A stretch of DNA of 64,000 nt from Pseudomonadota bacterium (GTDB lineage Bacteria > Pseudomonadota > Alphaproteobacteria > Sphingomonadales > Sphingomonadaceae). The translations under genes were made by a program, and so were the position numbers. Positions 26,310-33,362 of the stretch are shown here, piece after piece. Positions within the stretch are counted from its first letter, which is position 1. Every line of letters starts with the position of its first letter. The stretch lies in NCBI GenBank assembly GCA_039818985.1, contig JBCBSU010000001.1:1142367-1206366 (forward strand). The letters run 5' to 3'. Below the pieces are notes generated by a model. That model was not told where the DNA came from. It saw nothing but the letters and a program-made list of their open reading frames with translations, and did no database searches.

Positions 26310-26784
26310 GCCCGCCCGGCACAGAGCCGGGGCGCGATGGCCGGGCCTTGCTTTCATCCGTCTGGTTTTGCTGGTTATTGCGGCACTGCCAGTTGGTGTT
26401 GCGACGGGCCAAGCGCCTGCCGAGACCTTCGGCATATGGCAAAACCCTTCGGGCAGCGTCCATATCGAGCTCTATACCTGTGGTGAATTTCGCTGCGGGC
26501 GTGTCGTCTGGGCTAGCGAAAAAGCCCAGAAGGATGCAAAGAAGGGCAGTGATGAGCCACTGATCGGCATGGTCATATTACGCAATTTCACACAGGACCG
26601 CAAAGGCATCTGGCGCGGCAGAGCCTATGTCGCCGACAAGGATCGCGAAGTGTCAGGCAGCGCCGAAGTGCTCGACCGCAACCGAATCAAGATCAAGGGC
26701 TGCCTGCTCGGCCGCGTTGGCTGCAGATCGCAGATATGGAAGCGTTTGGAGGGAGAAAGCTCGGCGACGAGAGCGGCGAGATAG
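26293..26784 (+). CDS. Exported DUF2147 protein
   Basis: This protein of about 163 residues has an N-terminal signal (hydrophobic helix about 20-38, cleavage near ATG|QA). The DUF2147 core runs from GIWQNPSGSVHIELY through CGRVVWA, VILRNF and a closing IKGCLLG..CRSQIW. DUF2147 domains are small periplasmic beta-barrels of unknown function. ATG 26293 lies inside the end of the YceI gene. The C-terminal tail (SSATRAAR) is short, and the accessory island begins after it. Confidence 0.85.
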   Translation: MAAHNKPARHRAGARWPGLAFIRLVLLVIAALPVGVATGQAPAETFGIWQNPSGSVHIELYTCGEFRCGRVVWASEKAQKDAKKGSDEPLIGMVILRNFTQDRKGIWRGRAYVADKDREVSGSAEVLDRNRIKIKGCLLGRVGCRSQIWKRLEGESSATRAAR

Positions 26785-26812
26785 TAGCTCGTTACTCAAA
26801 ATGGAGACGTGA

Positions 26813-26992
26813 GAACGGCAATGGGTGTTTCCGCATCTTGTCAGCGGCTCAACCATTGCCTTTGAAATGGTCGCATTCAAAGCGGTAATGGCTTATGCGA
26901 TTGGCAAGCGCTATGTAACCAAATGTAGCCAACAAGCCATCGCCGAGGGCAAACCAGAGCTGAAAATGACGCGCCGTGATCTATGGCCATAA
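26813..26992 (+). other. Orphan open stretch at the left edge of the AT-rich island
   Basis: Between the DUF2147 gene and the kinase gene one frame stays open for 59 codons (stop-to-stop), including MVAFKAVMAYAIGKRYVT from the ATG at 26867 and ending TRRDLWP. It has no ribosome site and I do not recognise it. It may be the tail of a gene cut when the island inserted, or chance. Confidence 0.2.
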
Positions 26993-27008
26993 CGACGCTG
27001 GAGGGAAA

Positions 27009-27584
27009 ATGTCACATTTGGTGCTGGTCGGCGGTCTCACAGGATCTGGGAAGTCTACCGTTGGTAAATATCTAACTCGGCGGGTAAAATATGCTTATCT
27101 GGACAAAGATACTCTGACACGTGAATTGGTTGATGCCCTTGTCGCAGAAGCTGGCAGTGATTTCGGGCCCGGGGATAGAGATTCTGTCATCTACGTGGAA
27201 AGGGCACGGCCTGCAGAATACCAATGCTTCATGAATACAGTCATGGAAAATGTAAGCTTAGGTATACCTACTATCGCGACAGCTCCTTTTATATCGGAAA
27301 TGAATAATTCTTTATGGATTAAGAAGATTGCAGAGCAAGTAGATGATTATGATTTCAAACTAACGATGGTTTGGCTGGATTGCGATCTTGCGATCACAAA
27401 GCGTCGATTGATGCAGCGCAATGCTGTCAGAGACCAAATCAAAATGGCAATCTGGGAGGAATATGAGGCGTTTGCTCAAGGCATTGAAGTTCCCAAGCCT
27501 CCCGTCCTTATTTACGATAATCGGCCTGAACAGAGCATCCATAACATATGTGAGAAAATTATAAATGATGTTGAGCACTTTTGA
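27009..27584 (+). CDS. P-loop kinase, AAA_33/zeta-toxin-like
   Basis: This 191-residue protein has Walker A GLTGSGKST (about 9-17), then a core DKDTLTRELVDAL, a conserved ERARPAEYQ, a TIATAPF strand, and VWLDCDLAITKRRLMQRN near 130-147, an arginine-rich lid typical of predicted kinases (COG0645-like). Such proteins phosphorylate small molecules, or UDP-sugars in zeta toxins; the substrate here is unknown. The ATG has GGAGGG just upstream. It overlaps the next gene by 20 nt. Codon use is AT-rich. There is no obvious epsilon-type antitoxin partner. Confidence 0.7.
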   Translation: MSHLVLVGGLTGSGKSTVGKYLTRRVKYAYLDKDTLTRELVDALVAEAGSDFGPGDRDSVIYVERARPAEYQCFMNTVMENVSLGIPTIATAPFISEMNNSLWIKKIAEQVDDYDFKLTMVWLDCDLAITKRRLMQRNAVRDQIKMAIWEEYEAFAQGIEVPKPPVLIYDNRPEQSIHNICEKIINDVEHF

Positions 27585-28146
27585 ACCACATGTCATTTTA
27601 CTCAGTGGGCCGCCAACAAGCGGCAAGGACACATTGACGCAGTGTTTGCATGATTTGGACCCTTGTTATGTCATGGCTAACAAGTTCAAGGATTCGACAT
27701 CTGGCAGTAGTAACCACATCATAATATCACCTGCAGAATTTGACTTGATGATTGAGCAGGAAGAATTACTGCAGTGGCATAGTCGTTATGGCAGGCGCTA
27801 TGGTCTTTCTCGTAAAACTATAAATACCGCTCTTGATAACAGGCAATGGCCTATCGTTCATACAGGAAAATTGGAGAATCTATTAAATATCAAAGGTAAG
27901 GTTCATAATTCTCTCTCGATATTGTTGGCTTGTACTCCCCAAACAATTCATCAAAGACTCGCTGAACGCCATGCGGGTGATTTAGAAGAGCAGGCGACTC
28001 GATTTGAAGCAGCTCGGGAGGAATTGCAAGAGACTGCCCATAATCTGTCGTATTTTGATATTATATTCGATAATAATGGTAATGATCCAGTAAAAGCCGC
28101 GCATGCTCTAAATGAAGCTATTATAGCACATCTGGTGAATAATTGA
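27565..28146 (+). CDS. Guanylate-kinase-like nucleotide kinase
   Basis: This protein of 192-193 residues begins with ILLSGPPTSGKDTL (Walker A, about 10-23). It then follows the guanylate-kinase layout: an ISPAEFDLMIEQEELLQW segment, RYGRRYGLS in the GMP-binding region, HTGKLENLL, LLACTPQTIHQRLAER (lid) and a FDIIFDNNG end. It is diverged from the housekeeping enzyme, with a Lys-Asp pair (GKDT) in the P-loop. It could act on a modified or signal nucleotide. It overlaps the kinase gene upstream by 20 nt and the next gene by 4 nt, so all three are likely coupled. Confidence 0.7.
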   Translation: MMLSTFEPHVILLSGPPTSGKDTLTQCLHDLDPCYVMANKFKDSTSGSSNHIIISPAEFDLMIEQEELLQWHSRYGRRYGLSRKTINTALDNRQWPIVHTGKLENLLNIKGKVHNSLSILLACTPQTIHQRLAERHAGDLEEQATRFEAAREELQETAHNLSYFDIIFDNNGNDPVKAAHALNEAIIAHLVNN

Positions 28147-28835
28147 CCCCAATACTTCCCTTGCCAGTTGCTCGCTCGCCTTTGGCAGAGATAGATAGCG
28201 AGTTCTTGGAAAGGCTTGTCCGACATTATCAAAATTTTGACTTATCTTGCTTTATAATTTTTGGTAACAGTTTTGGTTTTGCAAAAAAAAATATTTCACA
28301 GCAATTAAGTATAGCAATAGATTTGGCTGAAAAAGCAAATGAAGCGCGGTTTTTTGTTTGCAGGCATGACAAAAAATGCCAATATAGTATTGATGGCAAA
28401 TTTATATATCTGCCAGTTATTCAAGATTTGAAATCGCCAAGTCTGCTGTCTGGCAATGAGATTGCTTACGTTCATTCTACCTTTATCGGTCAATCTGAAC
28501 GTTCGGTTCTGAAACAGCTCGCTCCACAGCTGCCGGCTTGCAATAAGCTTTGCCACCTGGAGCCGGATGAAGTTGTCGAACTGGGAATTTGTGCATCAAA
28601 TCAAATATGGGCTTCCGATCGTTGTTTGCGTCGTGCTGCTAACTTGGGATTCAATGCATTCATAAGTTCTGTACTCCTAATCGCTCCCGAGCTTTGGGCT
28701 GCGGCAGATCGGCAAGAGGCTCTGAGTCGAATTGAAAATGCGCGTAAAACCCTGTTTCCTAAGGATCGCAAGCAAAAATCCGATTGGCTTAGAAAACAGC
28801 TCATTAAATTAGAAAACAGCTCATTAAAAGAGTAG
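28143..28835 (+). CDS. Unrecognised 230-residue protein of the island operon
   Basis: I do not recognise this protein. A TTG start at 28143 overlaps the upstream stop (TTGA), with GGTGA just before it, which suggests coupled translation. There is no signal peptide or membrane helix. The N-terminal third has alternating hydrophobic strands (CFIIFGNSFGF, EARFFVCRH, KFIYLPVI), consistent with an alpha/beta fold. The C-terminal half is helical and ends with a Lys-rich stretch. Six Cys residues are scattered without a clear zinc motif. It is followed 9 nt later by the channel-like gene. Confidence 0.6.
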   Translation: MTPILPLPVARSPLAEIDSEFLERLVRHYQNFDLSCFIIFGNSFGFAKKNISQQLSIAIDLAEKANEARFFVCRHDKKCQYSIDGKFIYLPVIQDLKSPSLLSGNEIAYVHSTFIGQSERSVLKQLAPQLPACNKLCHLEPDEVVELGICASNQIWASDRCLRRAANLGFNAFISSVLLIAPELWAAADRQEALSRIENARKTLFPKDRKQKSDWLRKQLIKLENSSLKE

Positions 28836-28844
28836 GTGAGCCAG

Positions 28845-30308
28845 ATGAATGGAGTATCGACAGACTTTCCTGAACGCGCGGGCGAAATAGACAAAATTCT
28901 TTGGTCAGGCCAAGAATTGACTAATCGATCTGTTCCAGCGTTGCAGATCAATGTGCTGCGCTTGGATACTAAAATTGTAACAGTCAATAGCTGTGAGTTC
29001 AAATATCTGGCCATAAAACAACTGATAGGGGCACCAAAAAAGCATATTCAGTTTGTGAATTGTGACTTTGCCGAAGGCATAAGAATTCACAGTGCTAAAG
29101 GCATTGAAGGGCTTTCTTTCACAAACTGCAATATTAAGGGAGATCTGATTATTCATCACCTGGATGGCTCGAGTGATGGAACGAAAATCTCTTTGCAAGA
29201 CTCTGTTATCGATGGAACAGTCCGGCTTACGTCAGTCACTTGTCGTTCTTTTGTGATTGAGGGTTGTGCTATCCGTGAATTTGTTATGGATCAGTCTGAA
29301 GCAAGTGATGTTCTCACTTTGGCAGGCGGTTCCGTTATACACGGTCGCTTGCACATAAACAGCGGTACAAATTCTAGAGTTGATATTAAAGATACCGATC
29401 TACTGGGTTTAAGCAAGATAGCATTAGGGTCATGCTCTGCAATATCTATTCAGGATACGAATATTCAGACGATTCGAATTTCTCCGAGAAGCGCTACAAC
29501 GAATTACTCGAATATAAAAGTTGACAATGTATCGGCAGAAAATGTTTTTGTTGAACATCTTCGTCAAATTAAAAAGTTGGCAATTACCCGGAGTTCTTTT
29601 TCGCAGATCGTAAGATTCCGACGCCTAACATGGTCATTACAATCAAAGTTTGAAATTAACGATGTCAGGGAATGCGGGCGATTTGCTTTTTACTCACCCA
29701 AATATCTCTCCGGACATAAAGATGAACGGCAAGTGGATGAAACGGAATTTCCAGCTTGCCTAAGTTTAAAGCGGCTTGAGCCCGCGCAGGTTCGTTTTGA
29801 CAGTGACAGTGCTGAATTCTTTGAAAAAAAGTCAAGGACAACTTATGATGTTGCACTTGGATCAATACTGGAAAATTACTATAATAGTGAAAACGAAACA
29901 TCTAAAGCTGACACGGCAAAATACCGTAAAATGATCCAGTTGCACAAGTGGTCAATTAAGCAAGGTAGATATCAGAAAATAGTTCCTCTGATATTATTTG
30001 GATATTTATATGGCTATGGCGTCAGGCTCTTTAATCAAGTGATTTCAATACTAACTATAGGTTTATTGGCTTCTGTTATGGTAACTGTTGGACGCAACGA
30101 TTGGACCAAATGGTTTTTCAATGATTCTTCTGATGTCCCAATTTCTGTTGGATTGGATGTTTTGGTACTTATATTTGTGGGTGTAGGAGGCCCATGGTTG
30201 CAGGATACTGCTGTATCTTCTCAAGGGACATTGGCGGTCAGTATTTTTCGCACAGTAGCTTTTTTGTCACTCTCGGCATCCATTGTACAGAAGATTGGTC
30301 GAAGCTAG
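28845..30308 (+). CDS. Beta-helix (pentapeptide-like) protein with channel-like membrane domain
   Basis: A 487-residue protein in two parts. Residues about 30-260 form repeating short strands with periodic Asn/Cys/Asp turns (FVNCDFAEGIRIHS, FTNCNIKGDLII, LQDSVIDGTVRL), as in right-handed beta-helix or pentapeptide proteins. From about 365 come a helical linker, then membrane helices; GYGVRLFNQVISI resembles the linker of pentapeptide-repeat K+ channels. FVGVGG sits where their filter would be, before the last helix. A divergent ion pore is inferred, not shown. ATG 28845 is preferred over GTG 28836 for its AGGTGAG site. Confidence 0.6.
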   Translation: MNGVSTDFPERAGEIDKILWSGQELTNRSVPALQINVLRLDTKIVTVNSCEFKYLAIKQLIGAPKKHIQFVNCDFAEGIRIHSAKGIEGLSFTNCNIKGDLIIHHLDGSSDGTKISLQDSVIDGTVRLTSVTCRSFVIEGCAIREFVMDQSEASDVLTLAGGSVIHGRLHINSGTNSRVDIKDTDLLGLSKIALGSCSAISIQDTNIQTIRISPRSATTNYSNIKVDNVSAENVFVEHLRQIKKLAITRSSFSQIVRFRRLTWSLQSKFEINDVRECGRFAFYSPKYLSGHKDERQVDETEFPACLSLKRLEPAQVRFDSDSAEFFEKKSRTTYDVALGSILENYYNSENETSKADTAKYRKMIQLHKWSIKQGRYQKIVPLILFGYLYGYGVRLFNQVISILTIGLLASVMVTVGRNDWTKWFFNDSSDVPISVGLDVLVLIFVGVGGPWLQDTAVSSQGTLAVSIFRTVAFLSLSASIVQKIGRS

Positions 30309-30499
30309 AATCATCAAATGCAGATTTAGAAGAGCATATAGCAACAAGGTTTGGCCTGCATATTATCGGGATAAAGTTTACCGAGAGATGCTGCGCTCAT
30401 AATCGCTTTACAGGCCAGCCACTTTTATCGCTCCGACTGATGATCCGGCCAACTGAGCCGTATGTTATACGTCACTGCCCATGCAGGTGATGATCCCTG

Positions 30500-30714
30500 A
30501 TGAGGGAGCGACAAACTGACAAATTGCTCGTGCATTTCAACAGCAATATAGAAGATACCAAAAGGGTGATGGAAGCAGACTATCGCGGAGCCTATAAAAA
30601 TTTGGCGGACTTTGCCCATGAGCTGACTGAAAAAATAGGTCAGAGAGGGGGAATTTCGCCATCCGCGATGTGTTTACGGCGCAAACCACCTGGGAAGAAT
30701 TTCATGTGTTTTGG
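30500..30714 (+). pseudogene. ArdA-like antirestriction protein remnant, frameshifted
   Basis: One frame from 30500 reads KLLVHFNSNIEDTKRVME and then [20 protein letters not shown], matching from memory the helical region of ArdA proteins. A second frame from about 30642 gives [17 protein letters not shown], matching the ArdA C-terminus. The part expected between them (the IDYE..ARDME segment) is missing, so there is a deletion or frameshift near 30640-30660. The Trp codon at 30712-30714 is also the complement of the tRNA-Pro CCA. ArdA mimics DNA to block type I restriction and is typical of conjugative elements. Nothing else is seen between 30309 and 30499. Confidence 0.6.
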
Positions 30715-30788
30715 TCGGGGAGAGAGGATTCGAACCTCCGGCCCCTGCCTCCCGAAGACAGTGCTCTACCAGGCTGAGCTACTCCCCG
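30712..30788 (-). tRNA. tRNA-Pro (anticodon CGG)
   Basis: A 77-nt tRNA on the minus strand with acceptor CGGGGAG, D-arm AGCTCAGCCTGGTAGAGC, anticodon stem CTGTC/GGCAG around TTCGGGA (anticodon CGG, complement of 30752-30754), T-loop GGTTCGAATCC, discriminator A and an encoded CCA at 30714-30712. It reads CCG codons. Its 3' end forms the right boundary of the AT-rich island. Confidence 0.97.
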
Positions 30789-30955
30789 ACGGTTCGATGA
30801 CATCGCCATGGCGATGGAAGGCAGGCATGCGCCTATAGGCAAGCCGCTGAGGCGATGCAAGTCTGCAATTTGCCTCTGTAGCGTCGCCATCGGGCCAGCG
30901 GGATAACCGGTCTGCCACTCTGGCAAGATGCGCGGTTTTGGCTTAGTCAAATGCC

Positions 30956-31924
30956 ATGTCAGCGATTCTCACCGAGCCCGAAATGCCGTCTGTTGCGCAT
31001 TATGAAGACCAGTATCTGGCGCTGATGCGGACCATCTGGCGCGATGGTGTGCACCGGGGGGATCGCACCGGCACCGGCACGCGCGCGCTATTCGGTGCCA
31101 ATATGCGCTTTTCGCTCGCCGATGGCGCGGTGCCGTTGCTTACGACCAAGCGGGTTTACTGGAAGACGGCGGCGCGTGAGATGCTGTGGTTTCTCTCCGG
31201 TGACACCAATATCCGACCGCTGGTCGAGCAGAAGGTGCATATCTGGACCGACTGGCCGCTGGCCAAATATCGCGCGGCGACCGGCGAGGATATCGACCGC
31301 GATGCTTTCGAGGCGCGGATCATCGCCGATGCCGGTTTTGCCACACAATGGGGTGATCTGGGTCCGGTCTATGGTAAGCAGTGGGTCGACTGGCCGGTTT
31401 ATGACCCGGCACCCGAGGCAGGTGAGGGGCTGTATCGCCGCCGCCAGCACGGCATCAACCAGATTGCCGATCTTGTCACCAGCCTGCGCGACAATCCGGG
31501 GTCGCGCCGCCATATCTTTGAGGGCTGGAATGTCGCCGAACTCGACCGGATGGCGCTACCGCCTTGCCACAAAACCTATCAGTTCTTTGTCGCCGAGGGG
31601 CAGCTGACATGCCTGCTCTATCAGCGCTCCTGTGATGTTGCGCTCGGGGTTCCGTTCAATATCTTCTCGGCCGCGCTGCTGACCCATATGTTGGCACAGC
31701 AATGCGGTCTGGCGCCGGGCGAGTTGATCTGGAATGGCGGCGATGTCCATCTCTACGAGAATCACGAATCGCTGGTCACCGAGCAACTGTCACGCACTCC
31801 ATCGGGCTATCCCAGGCTTGAGATTGCCCGCCGTGCATCGGACATATTCGGTTACCGGATCGAGGATTTTGTGGTGCATGATTACACGCCACAGGCACAT
31901 ATTGCTGCACCTGTTGCGGTGTAG
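30956..31924 (+). CDS. thyA: Thymidylate synthase
   Basis: ThyA makes dTMP from dUMP using methylene-tetrahydrofolate. At 322 residues it is longer than the 264-residue E. coli enzyme, with an insertion around 105-170. Key features: GDRTGTGTRALFG near 35-47, the catalytic Cys204 in LPPCHKTYQF, the RSCDVALGVPFNI loop and NGGDVHLYENH. ATG 30956 is used; an ATG 5 nt upstream is out of frame. A folA partner is not in the window. A stem-loop follows the stop. Confidence 0.95.
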   Translation: MSAILTEPEMPSVAHYEDQYLALMRTIWRDGVHRGDRTGTGTRALFGANMRFSLADGAVPLLTTKRVYWKTAAREMLWFLSGDTNIRPLVEQKVHIWTDWPLAKYRAATGEDIDRDAFEARIIADAGFATQWGDLGPVYGKQWVDWPVYDPAPEAGEGLYRRRQHGINQIADLVTSLRDNPGSRRHIFEGWNVAELDRMALPPCHKTYQFFVAEGQLTCLLYQRSCDVALGVPFNIFSAALLTHMLAQQCGLAPGELIWNGGDVHLYENHESLVTEQLSRTPSGYPRLEIARRASDIFGYRIEDFVVHDYTPQAHIAAPVAV

Positions 31925-31926
31925 CG

Positions 31927-31955
31927 TTTTTGGGGCAGAACTATTGCCCTAAAAA
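31927..31955. terminator. Stem-loop just after thyA
   Basis: Inverted repeat TTTTTGGGGCA (31927-31937) / TGCCCTAAAAA (31945-31955), 11 bp with one mismatch and a 7-nt loop, starts 3 nt after the thyA stop. The A/T runs are on the inner side of the classical order, so it may be a 3'-end stabilising stem rather than a Rho-independent terminator. Confidence 0.4.
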
Positions 31956-31981
31956 GCGAAACCTAATATTATGACAGCAAT

Positions 31982-31997
31982 GCGCAATATATTGCGC
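31982..31997. promoter_or_regulatory. Perfect 16-bp palindrome upstream of the branched-chain dehydrogenase operon
   Basis: GCGCAATATATTGCGC is a perfect palindrome 67 nt before the E1alpha start. Size and symmetry suit a dimeric regulator, for example an Lrp/BkdR- or GntR-type protein, binding near the promoter. No regulator gene is adjacent, so the binding partner is unknown. Confidence 0.45.
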
Positions 31998-32064
31998 GAC
32001 ATCATATTCCCACGGCATTGCACCAGGCGCGCCAGACGCCGGGCATCTTTTTGCAGGAGAGGGC

Positions 32065-33357
32065 ATGGCTGACCACGATCATAATGCACCGGCGGGCGCA
32101 AAGCCGAACCTGCCGCCTCTGTCGCTGCATGTTCCCGAGCCGAAATTTCGCCCCGGTGATGCGGTGGATTACAGCAACCTCGCCATTCCCGCAGCTGGCA
32201 AGCAGCCGCGACCCGACACCGCCGCCGATCCCGCCGATATGCGCGACATGGTCTATGATCTGGTGCGGGTGCTTGATGATAAGGGCAAGGCGGTCGGGCC
32301 ATGGGACCCGAAGCTGAAGCCCGATATACTGATCGCGATGCTCGAGAAAATGGCGCTGGTCCGTGCCTTTGACGAGCGGCTGTTCCGGGCTCAGCGCCAG
32401 GGCAAGACCAGCTTCTACATGAAATGCCGCGGTGAGGAGGCGACGTCTGTTTGCGCCGCCTTTGCGCTGGCCTTTGATGACATGGTGTTCCCCAGCTACC
32501 GCCAGCAGGGCGTGCTGATCGCGCGCGATTATTCGCTGGTCGAGATGATCAACCAGATCTACTCGAACAAGGGCGATAAGCTGAAGGGCCGTCAGCTGCC
32601 GATCATGTACTGCTCGCGCGAGCACAGTTTTTTCACTATTTCGGGCAATCTTGCGACGCAATATCCGCAGGCCGTGGGTTGGGCAATGGCAAGTGCGATC
32701 AAGAGCGACAACCGTATCGCCGCGACCTGGTGCGGAGAGGGGTCTACAGCAGAGGGTGATTTCCACAGCGCGGTCACCTTCGCCTCGGTCTATAACGCGC
32801 CGGTGATCCTCAAGGTCGTCAATAACCAATGGGCGATTTCCAGCTTTTCCGGCTTTGCGGGGGCAGAACGCACGACCTTTGCCGCGCGCGCTGTCGGCTA
32901 TGGCATTGCCGGACTGCGCGTCGACGGCAATGATGCTCTGGCGGTCTATGCCGCTACGCAATGGGCTGCCGAGCGCGCGCGTACCAATCAGGGGCCGACG
33001 CTGATCGAATATTTCACCTATCGCGCTGAAGGCCACAGCACCTCGGACGATCCTTCCGCTTATCGCAGCGCTGACGAGAGCAAGGAATGGCCGCTCGGTG
33101 ACCCGATTAACCGGCTGAAACAACATCTCATCGGGCTTGGCGAGTGGGATGAACAGCGCCATGCGGCAATGGATGAACGCCTCGCCAATGAGGTGAAGGC
33201 CGCGACCAAGGAAGCCGAGAAGAACGGCATATTGGGCCATGGTCTGCACCAGCCGTTCGAGACGATGTTCCAGGATGTGTTCGAGGATCTTCCCTGGCAC
33301 CTCAAAGAGCAGAGCGAACAGGCCAACCGCGAACGGGCCAAAAAGTGGCCGGAGTAA
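32065..33357 (+). CDS. bkdA1: Branched-chain 2-oxoacid dehydrogenase E1 subunit alpha
   Basis: This 430-residue thiamine-diphosphate enzyme forms, with the beta subunit, the decarboxylase of the complex that degrades Val, Leu and Ile 2-oxoacids. The ThDP motif is GEGSTAEGDFHSA...VVNNQ (about 227-255). MKCRGEEATSV and FPSYRQQGVL in the N-terminal half, and the phosphorylation-loop region TYRAEGHSTSDDPSAYR, are typical of BCKDH E1alpha rather than pyruvate E1alpha. Start fixed by AGGAGAGGG. First gene of a three-gene operon. Confidence 0.92.
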   Translation: MADHDHNAPAGAKPNLPPLSLHVPEPKFRPGDAVDYSNLAIPAAGKQPRPDTAADPADMRDMVYDLVRVLDDKGKAVGPWDPKLKPDILIAMLEKMALVRAFDERLFRAQRQGKTSFYMKCRGEEATSVCAAFALAFDDMVFPSYRQQGVLIARDYSLVEMINQIYSNKGDKLKGRQLPIMYCSREHSFFTISGNLATQYPQAVGWAMASAIKSDNRIAATWCGEGSTAEGDFHSAVTFASVYNAPVILKVVNNQWAISSFSGFAGAERTTFAARAVGYGIAGLRVDGNDALAVYAATQWAAERARTNQGPTLIEYFTYRAEGHSTSDDPSAYRSADESKEWPLGDPINRLKQHLIGLGEWDEQRHAAMDERLANEVKAATKEAEKNGILGHGLHQPFETMFQDVFEDLPWHLKEQSEQANRERAKKWPE

Positions 33358-33362
33358 GCGAT

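Larger units (their letters stand above)
27009..30711 (+). mobile_element. AT-rich four-gene genomic island abutting tRNA-Pro
   Basis: Base composition drops sharply from about 27.0 kb to 30.7 kb (A/T-rich codons, many AAA/ATA/TTA) compared with both flanks. The right edge coincides with the 3' end of tRNA-Pro, the usual integrase target, and an ArdA-like antirestriction remnant lies directly against it. No integrase is present and I found no duplicate of the tRNA 3' end near the left edge, so the element appears decayed. Its four intact genes overlap or nearly touch, as in an operon. Confidence 0.6.

Noticed and set aside
30500-30838. 112-codon plus-strand frame running from the ArdA-like region through tRNA-Pro ([14 protein letters not shown])
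   Set aside because: The second half is antisense tRNA-Pro; only the first part is kept, as an ArdA-like relic.
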